Source of the DNA: Plasmopara viticola | Lineage: Eukaryota; Oomycota; Peronosporomycetes; Peronosporales; Peronosporaceae | Assembly: GCA_001695595.3 (NCBI GenBank) | Contig: MBPM02000078.1 | Coordinates: 62,001 to 126,000 of the forward strand | Direction: 5' to 3' | Length of the DNA stretch: 64,000 nucleotides | Translations under genes and position numbers: made by a program | Shown here: in pieces, positions 13,299-24,590 of the stretch | Layout of the letters: every line of letters begins with the position of its first letter | How positions within the stretch are numbered: the stretch's first letter is position 1 | The notes under the pieces: generated by a model | The model's input: only the letters and a program-made list of their open reading frames with translations | Told to the model about the DNA's origin: nothing | Databases searched by the model: none

Positions 13299-13850
13299 AT
13301 CGACTGTGAGGTATCTTCGATTTTTAGATTAACCAAGAACTTCGCAACTCCGAGTTCTTAAAAGTATTCTAATTTTGTCACGAGAGGTGCCACAAGGCAT
13401 ATATAACCGGTCAATTTTTTTGTGAATAAGGTCTCTTATCCAATTACGGGGTCATTCTTAACACCCGAAACTATTTTTCTTATTGCATCTTCATTCTTTT
13501 CTAGCTCAGCCAAGTCACCTCTCTCGATGGTAGTTCTTTAGCCAGTTGTGGTCCTTTGTATTTCACTTGTTTTGCAAACATACGTCATTGGTTTGTCCTC
13601 GTTTTTTCTATTGTTGGCTCATACTACTCACATTATGTTAGCAATCTAATTAGCGTCTTTGGCACCCGGAGGTACTAGTGTAGCTTCGTGACCCTATCAA
13701 GAGATTCTGGAGACGTCGTCTGCTGGGAGATTAGCTTGTATATATTACCCAGCAGGGTGCCTAGTATCCAGCACTTACCTTAAGCTTGGGAGCAGCCTTT
13801 AAAAAGGCGGGTCCTTCGAAAGAAAATTATGAAGTTGAAGGCTGCTCGCT
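13299..13850. other. Intergenic, nothing recognised
   Basis: No supported reading frame, repeat partner or regulatory site was found between the Copia arm and the next Copia fragment. Confidence 0.5.
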
Positions 13851-15260
13851 TGCGCAAGAAAGTTTGGATGCTGGCGGAGCTTTGAGCATCTTCGTGTGCT
13901 ATAATGTGAACATGTCGGTAAAGTTGTTTAATGAATGAGTGTTCGGCTTACGGCTCTGCCTCTTAGGTAAGAGAGTGAAAGTGCCATATGCACCTAATAA
14001 ACTATTTTCAAAGCTTCTGTGGTATATACCTCGTTCATAAGATATTGTAGGTAAAGAAGCCATCCCGGAGAGCCTTAAGCTTGACCGGCTTACACTCTTT
14101 ACGATGCGTATTCTCGGGCCTACCCGAATTTCTGCTGCATAAGCTCTTGCGCATCGACTTTTCTCGTTGAGCCCGACAACCATAACGCATTCCAGATTTT
14201 CAATAAGCCAATCACTATCCACAATCTGTCTGATTGCTGGTTATACCCATCTAGAAACCTTTACGACGGTTTAGGTAATCAATCTATCTACATGAGCGTA
14301 TAATCTGTATTAAGCTACATGATGTGACTTGGTCACACAGCACCTCACTTCACACAAAGATTACGAGCAAGGAGGCCTTAAAAAATTCATTTAGCAACCA
14401 TTTACTATCTCTCGCTCAAACGATCGTATCGTGCAATCGATTGCAGGCAAGTGATCAGTTTTTTAGTACACGTCCTACCTATTATGTTCCTACTTATGAT
14501 TTGGTATACGCTTTGTAGCCAATATTAAAAAAAGGACAAAGTTATAGTCGCACCAGTGTCTCTTGCTATATAATTTGAGCAAGGAGTCGGCTTTGGCACA
14601 CTTTTTTTTGTCTCTGTCCTAGTAAAACTCCGAAATTTGCTTAAGTTTATTTGTTTGCCAGGCGAAGTAAAATGGTGGTATTGTCAAAAGGATACATCAC
14701 TATTTTTTATTAGCGGAAGCCTAGAAACTTTGAATTTGGAGGTGACTACATCGCGGCTGCATAAAAATTGCCCCGCAGGTCGTCAGTTTAGGCGATATGA
14801 GTAAAGTTATATGGTGTCTGATAGCGATCAACATGAGAAGAAGCAAAATTTAACATTGTATCTATATTTGTAAGGGGAACAGATTTTACGTACGAAAGTG
14901 ATTATATTAGAGCACACAGCAAGCGATTTCTTTCAAACGGTCCTACGAATTTCAGCACCGAGTCATTTGTCATTTCCACGTAATGTCGAGGTCAGCAGCT
15001 TAATAATTGCGAATTCGGCCTGTCCAATATATTGTAAAAAGCCGACGACAACTTTGTGGTATGATTGCAAAAGCACGGATCTTTTGCGCGCTGGTTGAAA
15101 ACTTCAACTAAAACAGCAATGTTCGGCCAGATTCCAGCCATATGGAACACACGGTAGCTGACAGCATCGCGATACGGCCACTTAGCCACGACCTCTCTAT
15201 ACCTGCAGCGCTTTTCGCACATGACTTTGGTCAATTTGAGTTTTGTGGTATCATGTTGCT
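13850..15260 (-). pseudogene. Copia fragment (RT end and flanking sequence)
   Basis: The minus strand near 15200-15080 reads PYRDAVSYRVFHMAG then PNIAVLVEVFNQRAKDPC. This is the Copia RT/RNase H connection (consensus YRxxVGxLMYL.xxTRPDI...VSxFxxxP). A related decayed copy in the same orientation occurs at 48150-49470. The part at 13850-14230 is also similar to 21450-21900. No frame is open for more than about 110 codons, and the longer ones contain no assignable domain. Confidence 0.6.
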
Positions 15261-15589
15261 CCTTTAAATGCCAAACATTTCCATAATATTATTCGCGGTC
15301 TTAGCTTTCGTTTGGCGGACCGATCGCCTTTATTAAAATTATCTGAGCTGAATTTATGCCTAGTGGTTTATTCCTTGCGGCCATCGTTATGTCGAATTCC
15401 TCACAGAGTTCCCATTAGGTCCACCACAGCAGATTGTCGTTATTGCTGGCAAAAGGAGTAGAGAGATACAAGAATATCTCGGTCCTCTCATCCGACTTAC
15501 ATGCAGTATAAAAGAACCATGAATGCAACTATCTACCCTGCAGGTGGTTGGCTTCACATGCGATATCAATTCTTTAGATCCAACACTAC

Positions 15590-16560
15590 AAATGTATAAG
15601 TAAGTGTGCTTTGTAGTACAATGTCTACTTGTGATATATAGCATTGTACGAGCAAATTTTACATGCGCAAAGACCTGAAGATATAAGATTTAGCACTGAT
15701 TTTACTTTTTTCCTAGTCGAGTCTTGATGGCTCAGTCGATCCAGTACGACACGTTTGCTGATATGCTCATCGTATTCTGCTGAAAAGAAGCTCTCGTAAA
15801 TTGCAATCACGGGCATGATGAAAAAAAATGTTATCAATATTGCACATGTGACGTATTCAATATAGTAAAATTATGTATTACTTGAAAAGATATTTTAGCT
15901 GGGGATCACTGTAAGAATATCAGCGTCAAGCTAGATTAATATAATACATGTTCAAGTGAGCATAGTATTACTCTAGAAAATTGTTAAAAACACGCCCTCC
16001 TTCCAAGCGCGGGGGCTAAATGCTCGCGCGCTTCGGGTAGGTGCTCTCGGGCACCTACAGGTCTCTAACGAGTCTCATCCTTGTCGCGACGGTCTCCAGC
16101 ACCAGGGCGCCACCTGGGCTCTTACCAAGTCAGAGCTAAACAAAATAATGGAAGACCCGCACGACCTCGGTGCTGGCTGCACTTCCCGCCGAATGAGACC
16201 CGACGTATGCGGACACCACTCTATGCCGTGGACTAGCCAGACTGAGCCTAGCACGTGCATAACTTGGCAACACGATCACGTAATAGATTACATTACATTA
16301 TTACGATAATCGAAGGGAAATTCTGGTGTAGGTCCACTGTCGGTAGAAGCATCCAGGCGCTAACTTGTGACGTACTCAAACAACACCTTGCACAAAGAAG
16401 GCGTGCAGGCAAATATATGACCTTCTGATGACCAATTGTTTACTATCCGCGATCTGGAAGTAAATCGCTGCGTGCAACTTTTGGCTGATTTTTTACTACA
16501 GAGTATATCTTGTTTCCATCTTACATACAAATTTGTATATGTGCAAAGTCTAACTCGCAA
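15590..16560 (-). promoter_or_regulatory. 5' flank of a lost effector gene, split by a SINE-like insertion
   Basis: Read on the minus strand, 16560-16305 and 15963-15590 together match the upstream region retained at 55640-55150 (also minus), and more weakly the region upstream of effector 4 (58610-58890). Shared strings include GACATTGTACTAC and the stretch around GAATACGTCACATG. No effector coding sequence follows at lower coordinates, so this is an orphan flank. A 70-codon frame inside it (15837-15625) starts with a hydrophobic run, but the paralogous flank at 55.3 kb does not keep it open. Confidence 0.55.
15972..16296. mobile_element. SINE-like element, copy 1
   Basis: This GC-rich copy of about 325 bp shares most bases with 16719-17039 and 54062-54362 (for example CGCCCTCCTTCCAAGCGCGG and GACCCGCACGACCTCGGTGC). 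Candidate target-site duplication: AGTATTAC at 15964-15971 and ATTATTAC at 16297-16304, 7 of 8 bases. The high-coordinate end is a run of ATTACA-like units. The first 20 bases are eroded compared with the other copies. It codes for nothing recognisable. Confidence 0.7.
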
Positions 16561-16718
16561 TTAGGGAACTTCACTAATCCCTCAGTACGTAAAGCAATGT
16601 AAGCTTCAATAGGATTCCTGTCGTGAACCAATGCCTACTTTTATATCAAATTTTAAAAAGATTCTGGAAGTGAGAGTTAAGAAAAACCTATTTTATATGA
16701 AAAGCTATAATAATCACT

Positions 16719-17039
16719 TTACGGAAAAGGTTGGGGTGACGCCCTCCTTCCGAGCGCGGGGGCTAAATGCTCGCGCGCTTCGGGCGGGTGCTCTCGGGCA
16801 TCTGCAGGTCTCTAACGAGTCTCACCCTCGACGCGACGGTCTCCAGCACCGGGCGCCACCTGGGCTCTTACCAAGTCAGAGATAAACAAAATAATGGAAG
16901 ACCCTCACGACCCCGGTGCTGGCTGCACTGCCCGCCGAACGAGACTCGACGTATGCGGACACCACTCTATGCCGTGATCTAGCCAGACTGAGCCTAGCAC
17001 GTGCAGAACTTGGCAACGCGATAACGTAATACAATACAA
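16719..17039. mobile_element. SINE-like element, copy 2, with 13-bp target-site duplication
   Basis: The element is flanked by a perfect 13-base direct repeat, TATAATAATCACT, at 16706-16718 and 17040-17052, exactly at the edges of its homology to the other copies. A 13-base duplication that differs in length from the other copies is typical of target-primed (non-LTR/SINE) insertion. LTR elements normally leave a fixed 4-6 bases. The tail is TAATACAATACAA. No terminal inverted repeats are seen. Confidence 0.85.
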
Positions 17040-17052
17040 TATAATAATCACT

Positions 17053-18760
17053 AACGATGGCGAAGGGTCGACAATCTTACTAAGTCGCCTACCGTGTGGG
17101 CTATTTATCCAAAGCTCAACGCCCATAGCACAATCGCAGCCTTTAGTAATAGGCCAGTCTGAGATGTGGTGCAGAGGCACCTGTAGAAGCTGAAGACATA
17201 ACTTTATAAAGCTAATCTGATTATTTCGACATTACATATTCCACCATGAGTCGATCATGCGCTTACCATTTTATATATCTCCGATGGTCTATCAACACTT
17301 CCGTCTCTGCTCGATGAATTTGGCAGACTCTCGCAAGATATCGCCCGCTTGAGCCCTAAATTAGTCTCACGTCAGTGCCAGCATTGTCAACATATAATCT
17401 TTGCTTGTGGGTGTAGCTTAAAGATGTTTAAATAAATCTCAAATCTTTCGAATTGTCATCGTTAACGGCGAACATTCGATATGCAAAAAACCTTACCAAA
17501 CAGACAGGAAAGGGTTTCGTTTCTAGATTAAACGACTTGACCTGCTTTGCCTTTGATGATGAGCTCCCCGAAAACGAGATACAAGAAAAAGGTATAAACA
17601 AAGGTATCAACCGTAAGGCCTTCATCGTTTAGTTGGGCCATTGTATGCGCTGTATAGAGAATGTGTAAATCATCTTACAGGCCCGCGACTTGCATCGTCA
17701 TTAGGTGCGAGATAAACCACAGAGTTAGCCGTTCTTTGCGTCATAATTTTTGGCTACTACACCAACCCAAAAATTGTACTGACGGCTAGATACTATCGAG
17801 ACGATGCAGGTCATGGTGACGAGCAGTATGGCTACAGCTTTAAGCTCGCGAGGGCTCCCCGAACTCTACTCCTTGTGTGGTACACAAAACAAGAGCTTAG
17901 GTTAGAAGATAAGTTGTTACAGCACGTCATTACGGCGGCTATTTGTGTGGCTCTATCACCGCATAAAATTCTTCATAAGCTATCACTTGGTGACCTTAAG
18001 GCTGCAAGCAAGGCAAGAGAATAGGTCTCAAAATGTCACGATTCATGATTTAACCAGCGGTCATGGGGGCCTCAAGACTGTCATAACCAAAAACCACACC
18101 AATTTGCTCGAATCTTACGACCGTGATCAACAGTGCGATTTGCTCACCACTGTAGATACTTGAAGCATGCAGATACAACTGTACAATGCTTTTCGACTCA
18201 CGAATTTGATACCTCAGCGCACATACTGCGCAGTGTTATCTCTTGCACACAATCACTTTTTCTATCTGTATGTGAAGTATTTATTGCAGATACCAGCAAG
18301 CGATATTTTTGTACTCAAAACAGCATTTGCCGAAATGCAGTAGTAAGTGGTGAGAACTTAACCAACACTATCCTAATAAAATATGGTGTTCAAATACTGT
18401 ATCGATAAGATGACGTGCTAATTGTATTCCCGTTAAACTGGGGACTAATATGCCAAATGCATACGACATACGCGGCACACGAATTTTTATACGTCCGTGT
18501 TGCCAATAGCTCTAGCGAGCAAAATATACAGTCCAGGTTAATGCTTTCTAGCAACCCACGATGGCAGTTCTTGAAGATAAGCCAATGCTTGAGTAGCGAG
18601 CTTGTTTTTGTGGAAAGTCTAACATACTTGACCACCCTTCTCTAGAAAGGGCCGTCGATTTATTTCGGACACCGAGATGAAGAGTTCTTTTAGATTGATT
18701 AGCTGCTCATTATGTTTGGAATTCTTCCTGATTTAACGTAAAATAGAATTTTGCCATCTG
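17053..18760. other. AT-rich sequence, no gene recognised
   Basis: Several frames of 60-90 codons occur on both strands. None has a paralog or motif here that would support it. The 65-codon minus frame at 17625-17428 begins with a hydrophobic stretch resembling a signal peptide, but nothing else backs it. Confidence 0.4.
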
Positions 18761-19420
18761 GAGCGACTACTTAAATGTGCTCCACCGACGGTAGAGCCAT
18801 TTTTCGACCACCAATAAATACAGCTGCAATAGCTGGCAAGATGTTAGCAATTCAACTTTGGCCTTGTTCCTGCGATAAAGAATTATGTTGACTGGCATCT
18901 GCTCAGAATACATAACGAATTTGCGGGTCGAACAATAATTTACTCCTGATTGCATAAGCCGACTTCTCATCTGGCGTATGTAAAAACGTATCGGCAAGTA
19001 CGTATCATGTGTCAAGCTTGTATTTAGCACAGAAGCTATATTCTATTAAGATGGACGATCATCTTGCCAATTTAAAACAATTAAGTCACATCTACCGCCG
19101 CCATCTGGGATGCATCGACTGAATAGACCACAATGAGCCTGTGATCCAGAAAATACTCTTGGGTTTCTGTCAGTACGTATTTCATGACTAGGATCAATTT
19201 TATGAATTATTCGAGATCAAACAGCTAAAGCAGCTCATGCCCATTCGTGTTAATATGCAATAACGCGCAACCAAAGGCAAATTCGAAAGCTTTACAAAGT
19301 CTTTGATTTCCCCGGCTAAGAGAAAACAGGAAAGCTACTTTATAATAGCAAACGCATTTTGGTGCTAGAATAAAAAGATTCAGTAGATCCTCAAAAGGTT
19401 TGGCAAGTCTGACATCTCCT
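18760..19420 (-). pseudogene. Gypsy RNase H fragment
   Basis: The minus strand near 19070-18960 reads LARWSSILIEYSF, then KYKLDT, then YVLADTFLHTPDE. This follows the Ty3/Gypsy RNase H end (RxARWxxxLxEYxFxxxYKxGxxNxxADALSR). Upstream sequence at 19300-19230 resembles the earlier RNase H strands. Stops and frame changes are frequent. Confidence 0.65.
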
Positions 19421-21440
19421 CTTATGGCCGGTGCAAATAACTGACTGTAACTTGATGCTTTTCAAACACTTTCGAGAGCGTGACGGCGGAACCAAGTCGA
19501 ATATATTTCTCTCGAGATATGCTCGAATCTAACAGCTGCTTTTTAAGCAGTCGAAGACTTAGTTCTCTTCTACAGCAAAGGGACATTTGTCGTTGTCGGC
19601 ATAAAGTCTAAAAATCATCGTAACCTCGAGATTTTTTTAATGTGAGTGACTTTAAGCGGCTATGAACGGCTGTATCGTCAAGGTATGTTTATTAAAATTT
19701 TGCCTTTTAATCACGCGATCTTCAATTCAATGGGATTGGCGCAGGTATCTCTCTTCAGCCCATTATAAGGATGAGTCACTCTTCATTTTTCCGTTTAAGT
19801 TATTTAGCACAGAAAATCGCTGGCAACTGCAGGGACTTCAACTTCTGCACCATGTTATTATCAACCTATGCAATACAAAGACTTTGATAAGCTCATACTG
19901 CTCTCATGAAAGTAGCTGTTGTATAGTGATGCCTCACTTTTATTCTTTGTCGACGGAAGCTCTCTGAGCACCCATCAGCGATAAATAAAGGTTAGACCGA
20001 ACTGTGGGATGGGCTCCGATCCAAGGTTACAAACGCTTGCCTGTCGAGCTAAGCGAACTGTTTCAAACGAAAGTGAGGCACATCTTCGGAAACACTACAT
20101 CTGAAGCAATTCTCTCTTTTGGTTCAGCGAAGAGCTCAGAAACTTTGGGCTCTTGGCTATACCCTAATTTCAACATTATGAATAATACCTCCATTTAAAA
20201 GCACCTGCTGTGACACAAAGACCATGTGTTGTCAAATATCTCTGTGAAGAAGGCGTCTTAATTATTTACGGGACGTTCGTGGCTCCCAAGGATCACTTTC
20301 GCATTGCATTTTAATTCTTTTCTAGCGTAGCTATGCTACCTTTTTCATGGTAATACCTTATTCAAGCGTGGTCTTCTGTTTTTCACTGCGTATTGCAGAC
20401 ATGCATAATCTCAGTGTATTTCATATTTACTGCAATTGATGGCGCTGTATCACCCACCTGTGAAACTTTATTATATACATTAAAACGCTATCTATAATCT
20501 CTGCGGCAGCCGTTGCTGCTAGTGTAGCTTTGTTTCCTACTAAGGTAAATATTAAAAAAAGTATTCAGCTGTAGTAAAGACACCATTTTTATCTCGGACC
20601 TGTTATTCGTTTTGCGCAGGTAGCGCATGACAACAAACCCTGATGTGCGACAATAATCAGATGCCATCAATATACCCTCTATTATCAATACAGGAAACGA
20701 TCTTTTCGGGCCACGTCATGCCTAAGACCAAGTCATGCATCTCTATGTCGATGCAAATTTTACAATTAGGCTTTGCTTGACCTTGTAGATGTTGGAAGCC
20801 ATTATTCTAGCAAGCAGGCCCAAAACTGTCTCAACATCGGCACTGCCTTCATAATACATAGTCAGCCTAATTGCATTGATGGCAATGCTTACCTGGCTTA
20901 TAAGCTTTGAGAATATATTAAGACTAATAAAAAATGAACTTTTGCTCTTGCGATTGCAGCCAGCGGTACACTGCTGCTAGCTTCTCATTATAAAAGTATT
21001 AAGTACCAAAGGCTTCTATAGTAAGGTAGTTTATTTACTGATACACCTAACACAAAAATACAAACATTTTTCAGTAGGGCGGTTGATGCTTGCTCTGAGG
21101 GTACAGCTTCTGTCAAAGATTCATTAATTAGACGTTAACTTCTTCGAAACTAGCACAAATCATGCGCCCAAATTTTATCTATGTCAAGTCGATTGCTACT
21201 GAACCCGAATCAGCAGTCCACGGATACCATTCTATAGGAAAAAGATCTGCACGACAGCGCATATCACACAAGCAAGTCTGTATGTAACTATTCACCCGGA
21301 CGAACGATTTGAACTGTCGCTTTCATTGTCACAGCCTGCAATTTTACAACAATAAGGGCTACTTTTAGGCCGTTCCTGAACAAGGTCACTTTGACCTATA
21401 AGGTATCCAGCTACAAGTCTAAACCTTTCAGTACTTAAGA
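19420..21440. other. Degraded sequence, no gene recognised
   Basis: Probably more eroded retroelement, given its neighbours, but no domain could be read with confidence. Frames of 64-101 codons (19662-19967, 20004-20198, 20688-20488) have no supporting motif. Confidence 0.4.
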
Positions 21441-21449
21441 GTAAATTTA

Positions 21450-23200
21450 TGCAGTTAAAGACTTGCTTGCTTGCGCAAAAAAGCGTGATTGCTGGCGGAG
21501 CGCCTACCCCGATAAAAAAAGTTGCTTTCAGCTACTTCATCAGGTGTAAAATTTACAAAGCAATCTGGTAATTTGATGATCAGTGAGTGTCAGTCTATGC
21601 CCTCTTTAGATAAGGAACAGAGAAAGCCCCACGTGCACCCGACCATCCGTGATCAAGACCGCTGTGGTGACCATCATGCCCCATATGTTATAAAATAGAG
21701 ATAAGGTATTTCTTTCCGGAGGAACTTAATCTTTACCGGCTTGCACATTTCACAATGATAATTTCGAGCCTACCTAAGTTTGTGCAAACTAACGTTTCAA
21801 ATTAGGTAAAAAGTCGGGAACCAAAACGTATTTCAGCTGTTGAAAGCGCCAAACAATACCAACAGCTTGTCCTCGCCGGGTATGTTAGCAAAGACCAGAT
21901 TGTCGACGTAGCGAGCTAAATAAAACAAGTCTTGGTCATCTCATCTGACGGAGACGTAGTGATCGATTTAGATCCCGTCTTAGGAGAAAAATTGTCAAAA
22001 AAATCAATTTTGCTTAAGCAAAGCATACTTCATGTTCTAGAGCAAGTGTTTGATGTGAAAGACGTAGTCTAAGAGCTCCTTGTTCATGCAGCCGCTCGGC
22101 TGTACTATGTAGATAATTTCAATGAGTTGCCCTATCAAAAAAACGCTGTCTTGACATCCATTTGGACCTTTCGTCAAGTTATAATTTTACTGATCAGACT
22201 TTTATCGACGCGAAATAACTTATCAGCGTAAGGGCTTTTTCAAAGTCGATGCTGTATTTCCGGGAAAAAGCCATATCTACAAGTCGCGCCTCAAACTGTT
22301 TTATCTTTCCTACTAAAATTTGGAGTTAATACAAAGACCCGGCTGAAAAATGATTGCCTCATTGATCGTCTGGTTCTCCGTCGCTGATTTTAATGTGGTC
22401 GAGTCTCCTCCACATAATTCACGCTTTGTAGGTTTGGACAGTGGCGGACATTACATCCATATATTGTTTCCTTAAATATGGGACGTCTGTCGCTTTTTCC
22501 AGTGTCTGCGTTCAGTGGCTTCGATCATCGAAAAATTTCTCAGAGTCTAGATTGGATGTAATGACTTTGTCTTCGCGAAAAGTCTCATCAAGGCATCGTT
22601 TGCGTCAATATCAATTTCGTATCCAATTTGGCTGTGTCATCCACCGGCAGAGACTACATTCATGTCGTGCTCCTTCCAGTTGTCACTTGTCACGACAGCA
22701 AGACCGTACGTGCTACCTTGATTCTACCACTCCTCAAGTAGCAGTTGTATTCCCAAGTCGGTGAGTCGGCTCTATACTCCTACGCGGTAACAAAAAAATG
22801 AGAAAACAGACAATTTGTTTACAGTTAATGACCAGGTCATAATTGCAGACTGGGGTGCCCGATATATGAGTGTTTTCTGCCAACGTCATAATTTTGTTGA
22901 TGTGCTGCAGTACAAAATTAGCTTCTTCCGTTGTTATGGTGCAATATTGTCGACGAAGGAAAAATTCGCGGGTCATTCTTCCGTTTATTAAGGCTCTTCT
23001 ATACTTGACCATGCATGGTGCGCGCCGATCGCCTGCTAGACCAAAAAAGGTGCGAGGTCTTCATCGCGAAACAGACGATCGCTTAAAACTCGTGCGAATT
23101 CTGCATAAACGTCGCTTGGGACAACAGGGTAGCGCAATCTTTCATCTTAGTCTCGCCACGCACAGCAACTCCCATATACTATGATTACTTCGAACTTCGA
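21450..23200 (-). pseudogene. Copia gag-to-RT remnant
   Basis: Read from high to low coordinates on the minus strand, a gag core of the UBN2 type lies at 23012-22800 (VLQHINKIMTLAE, then ISGTPVCNYDLVI). RT follows near 22310-22240 (FEARLVDMAFSRKYSIDFEK), 22150-22120 (QMDVKTAFF) and near 21920 (YVDNLVFA, matching the YVDD box with Asn for the second Asp). The catalytic change and many stops make it non-functional. Integrase was not recognised between gag and RT. Confidence 0.7.
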
Positions 23201-23209
23201 CGTGTAGAA

Positions 23210-24050
23210 AAGAGTTCGTTCGAGCGTTGTTGGTCGTGCATTCGTTGACAGGATTGCACAGGCACATTGTCTGGCAGTGTTTTAATCAAGGCTTCGGCTC
23301 ACAACAAGAAAAAGTAGCATTTTGCGCTAGTTGCAAAGTGAAGAGAAGACGAATTAACTTCCTTAGTTTGCAACACAAACTCATAGCATGTTCTAATCAA
23401 AACCATCTCAGTGTCGAAACTTGGGGATGTCATAAAGTGTTGTCGAACCTAATCAATTTTCACCCGTGCCATCTCAGTAATCCTTACTACACTTTTCGTG
23501 GGGTTGGTGAAGCGCTCCTCTGTCATAACATAAAAGGTCTGATGGTGGTGGCAGACGAAAGAAGATGCGTGCCGATAACATTTATTTAAGATTGTCCAGC
23601 GCACCGATGTTACCGACTCGCCTATCACGATTACCGCCGCTACTTCAGATGATTGAGTCTTCAGTCAGTCGATCATTCGAAGACGTAAAGCTACTTTTCG
23701 GCTCGAATGGAAGGTAGCTAGGCTCGAGACACTTGAACCGATTCCCATAGATATAGAATTCAGGCAGTCAGAAATAGAAAACAATAGGGACGAGCAATTA
23801 CGCCTAAGAAGTGTGATTGCTCTGCCAACCCACACCCAATTTTGGTGTGTTATAATTGGGTGGGCCGGACGCCCCACAGACCGAAAACTCCTTTTGTGTG
23901 AGGGGTACGGACCTGGTCTTAAGACCCGCGCTCACTCCGTGCAAAAGAAGTGATAATACTGCACACTTGCGACGATGAATAGTTCATGCGACCCCGAGCA
24001 CTGGACGGCAAATAGTTACGGCCCAATCCCAAAGATGTGTAGGATGCGTG
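23210..24050. other. Unassigned region
   Basis: A 120-codon plus frame (23227-23589) is open but has no recognisable domain and no paralog in the window. Near 23835-23870 a short inverted repeat (CCCAATT/AATTGGG) with TGTTATAATT could be an LTR edge of the adjacent minus-strand Copia element, but no second LTR was found. Confidence 0.35.
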
Positions 24051-24059
24051 CAGATGAAG

Positions 24060-24250
24060 TGGCGATAACTTGATTTAACGTTTCTTTGACCTGCCAAACT
24101 TAATTAGGTGAAAAGTTACACAAGTACAAGCGCTATAGAAACTCTCACATCGGCATCATTGAAATATCAATTGATTGTGCAACCCAAAATTGACAAAGTT
24201 GTCAGTGTATAGAGAGCTAATTCTTCAAAACAATGCAGAGACATTCATTT
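24060..24250 (+). pseudogene. Possible effector C-terminal relic
   Basis: The plus strand carries TSAIETLTSASL-like codons at about 24127-24165 that resemble the relic at 44760-44960 (TSAIEILTSLMSL). The surrounding nucleotides also match (AGGTGAAAAGTTACACAAG here, AGGTGAAAAAGTAACTCAGG there). The relation to the effector family is through that second relic. On its own this fragment would not be called. Confidence 0.4.
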
Positions 24251-24590
24251 CACTAATTTCGTCACATCCAAACGAGACTTCAAGACGCTTCAGACTTCGT
24301 GGAATTGTACGACTGATTTGGACGTACCTTCCATTTATGGAACTGGCTGGCTTCGGTGGCGATAGCATTTAAGCTTCGCTTCCTTGCATCAATTTTACAT
24401 AGAAAAGCACGGCTTGTATAAGAGGCTCCAACGCTCCACAATTCAACCAAAATGCCGATAAGGTTTATCAAATGATTTTGATGATTGAATTTTTGTTGCT
24501 TTTAGATTTTAATCGAGAAGAATAGTAGTATTTATTAAGATTTGCGTATATGGATTAGCTTTGTGAAGTTAGGTATTTTCTCGTCCCATG

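Noticed and set aside
15625..15837. 70-codon minus frame beginning with a hydrophobic, signal-peptide-like stretch
   Set aside because: It lies in an orphan effector 5' flank, and the paralogous flank at 55.3 kb does not preserve the frame.
15972..17052. Reading the GC-rich 320-bp repeats as solo LTRs or small genes
   Set aside because: The 13-base target duplication and its variable length fit retroposition better, and the short frames inside are not shared between copies.
17428..17625. 65-codon minus frame with an N-terminal hydrophobic run
   Set aside because: No paralog, no effector motif (no EER) and a short length; insufficient to call a gene.
23835..23870. Possible Copia LTR edge and primer-binding site
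   Set aside because: Only a short palindrome and a TGTTATAATT-like start are visible; no second LTR was found and the primer-binding match is incomplete.
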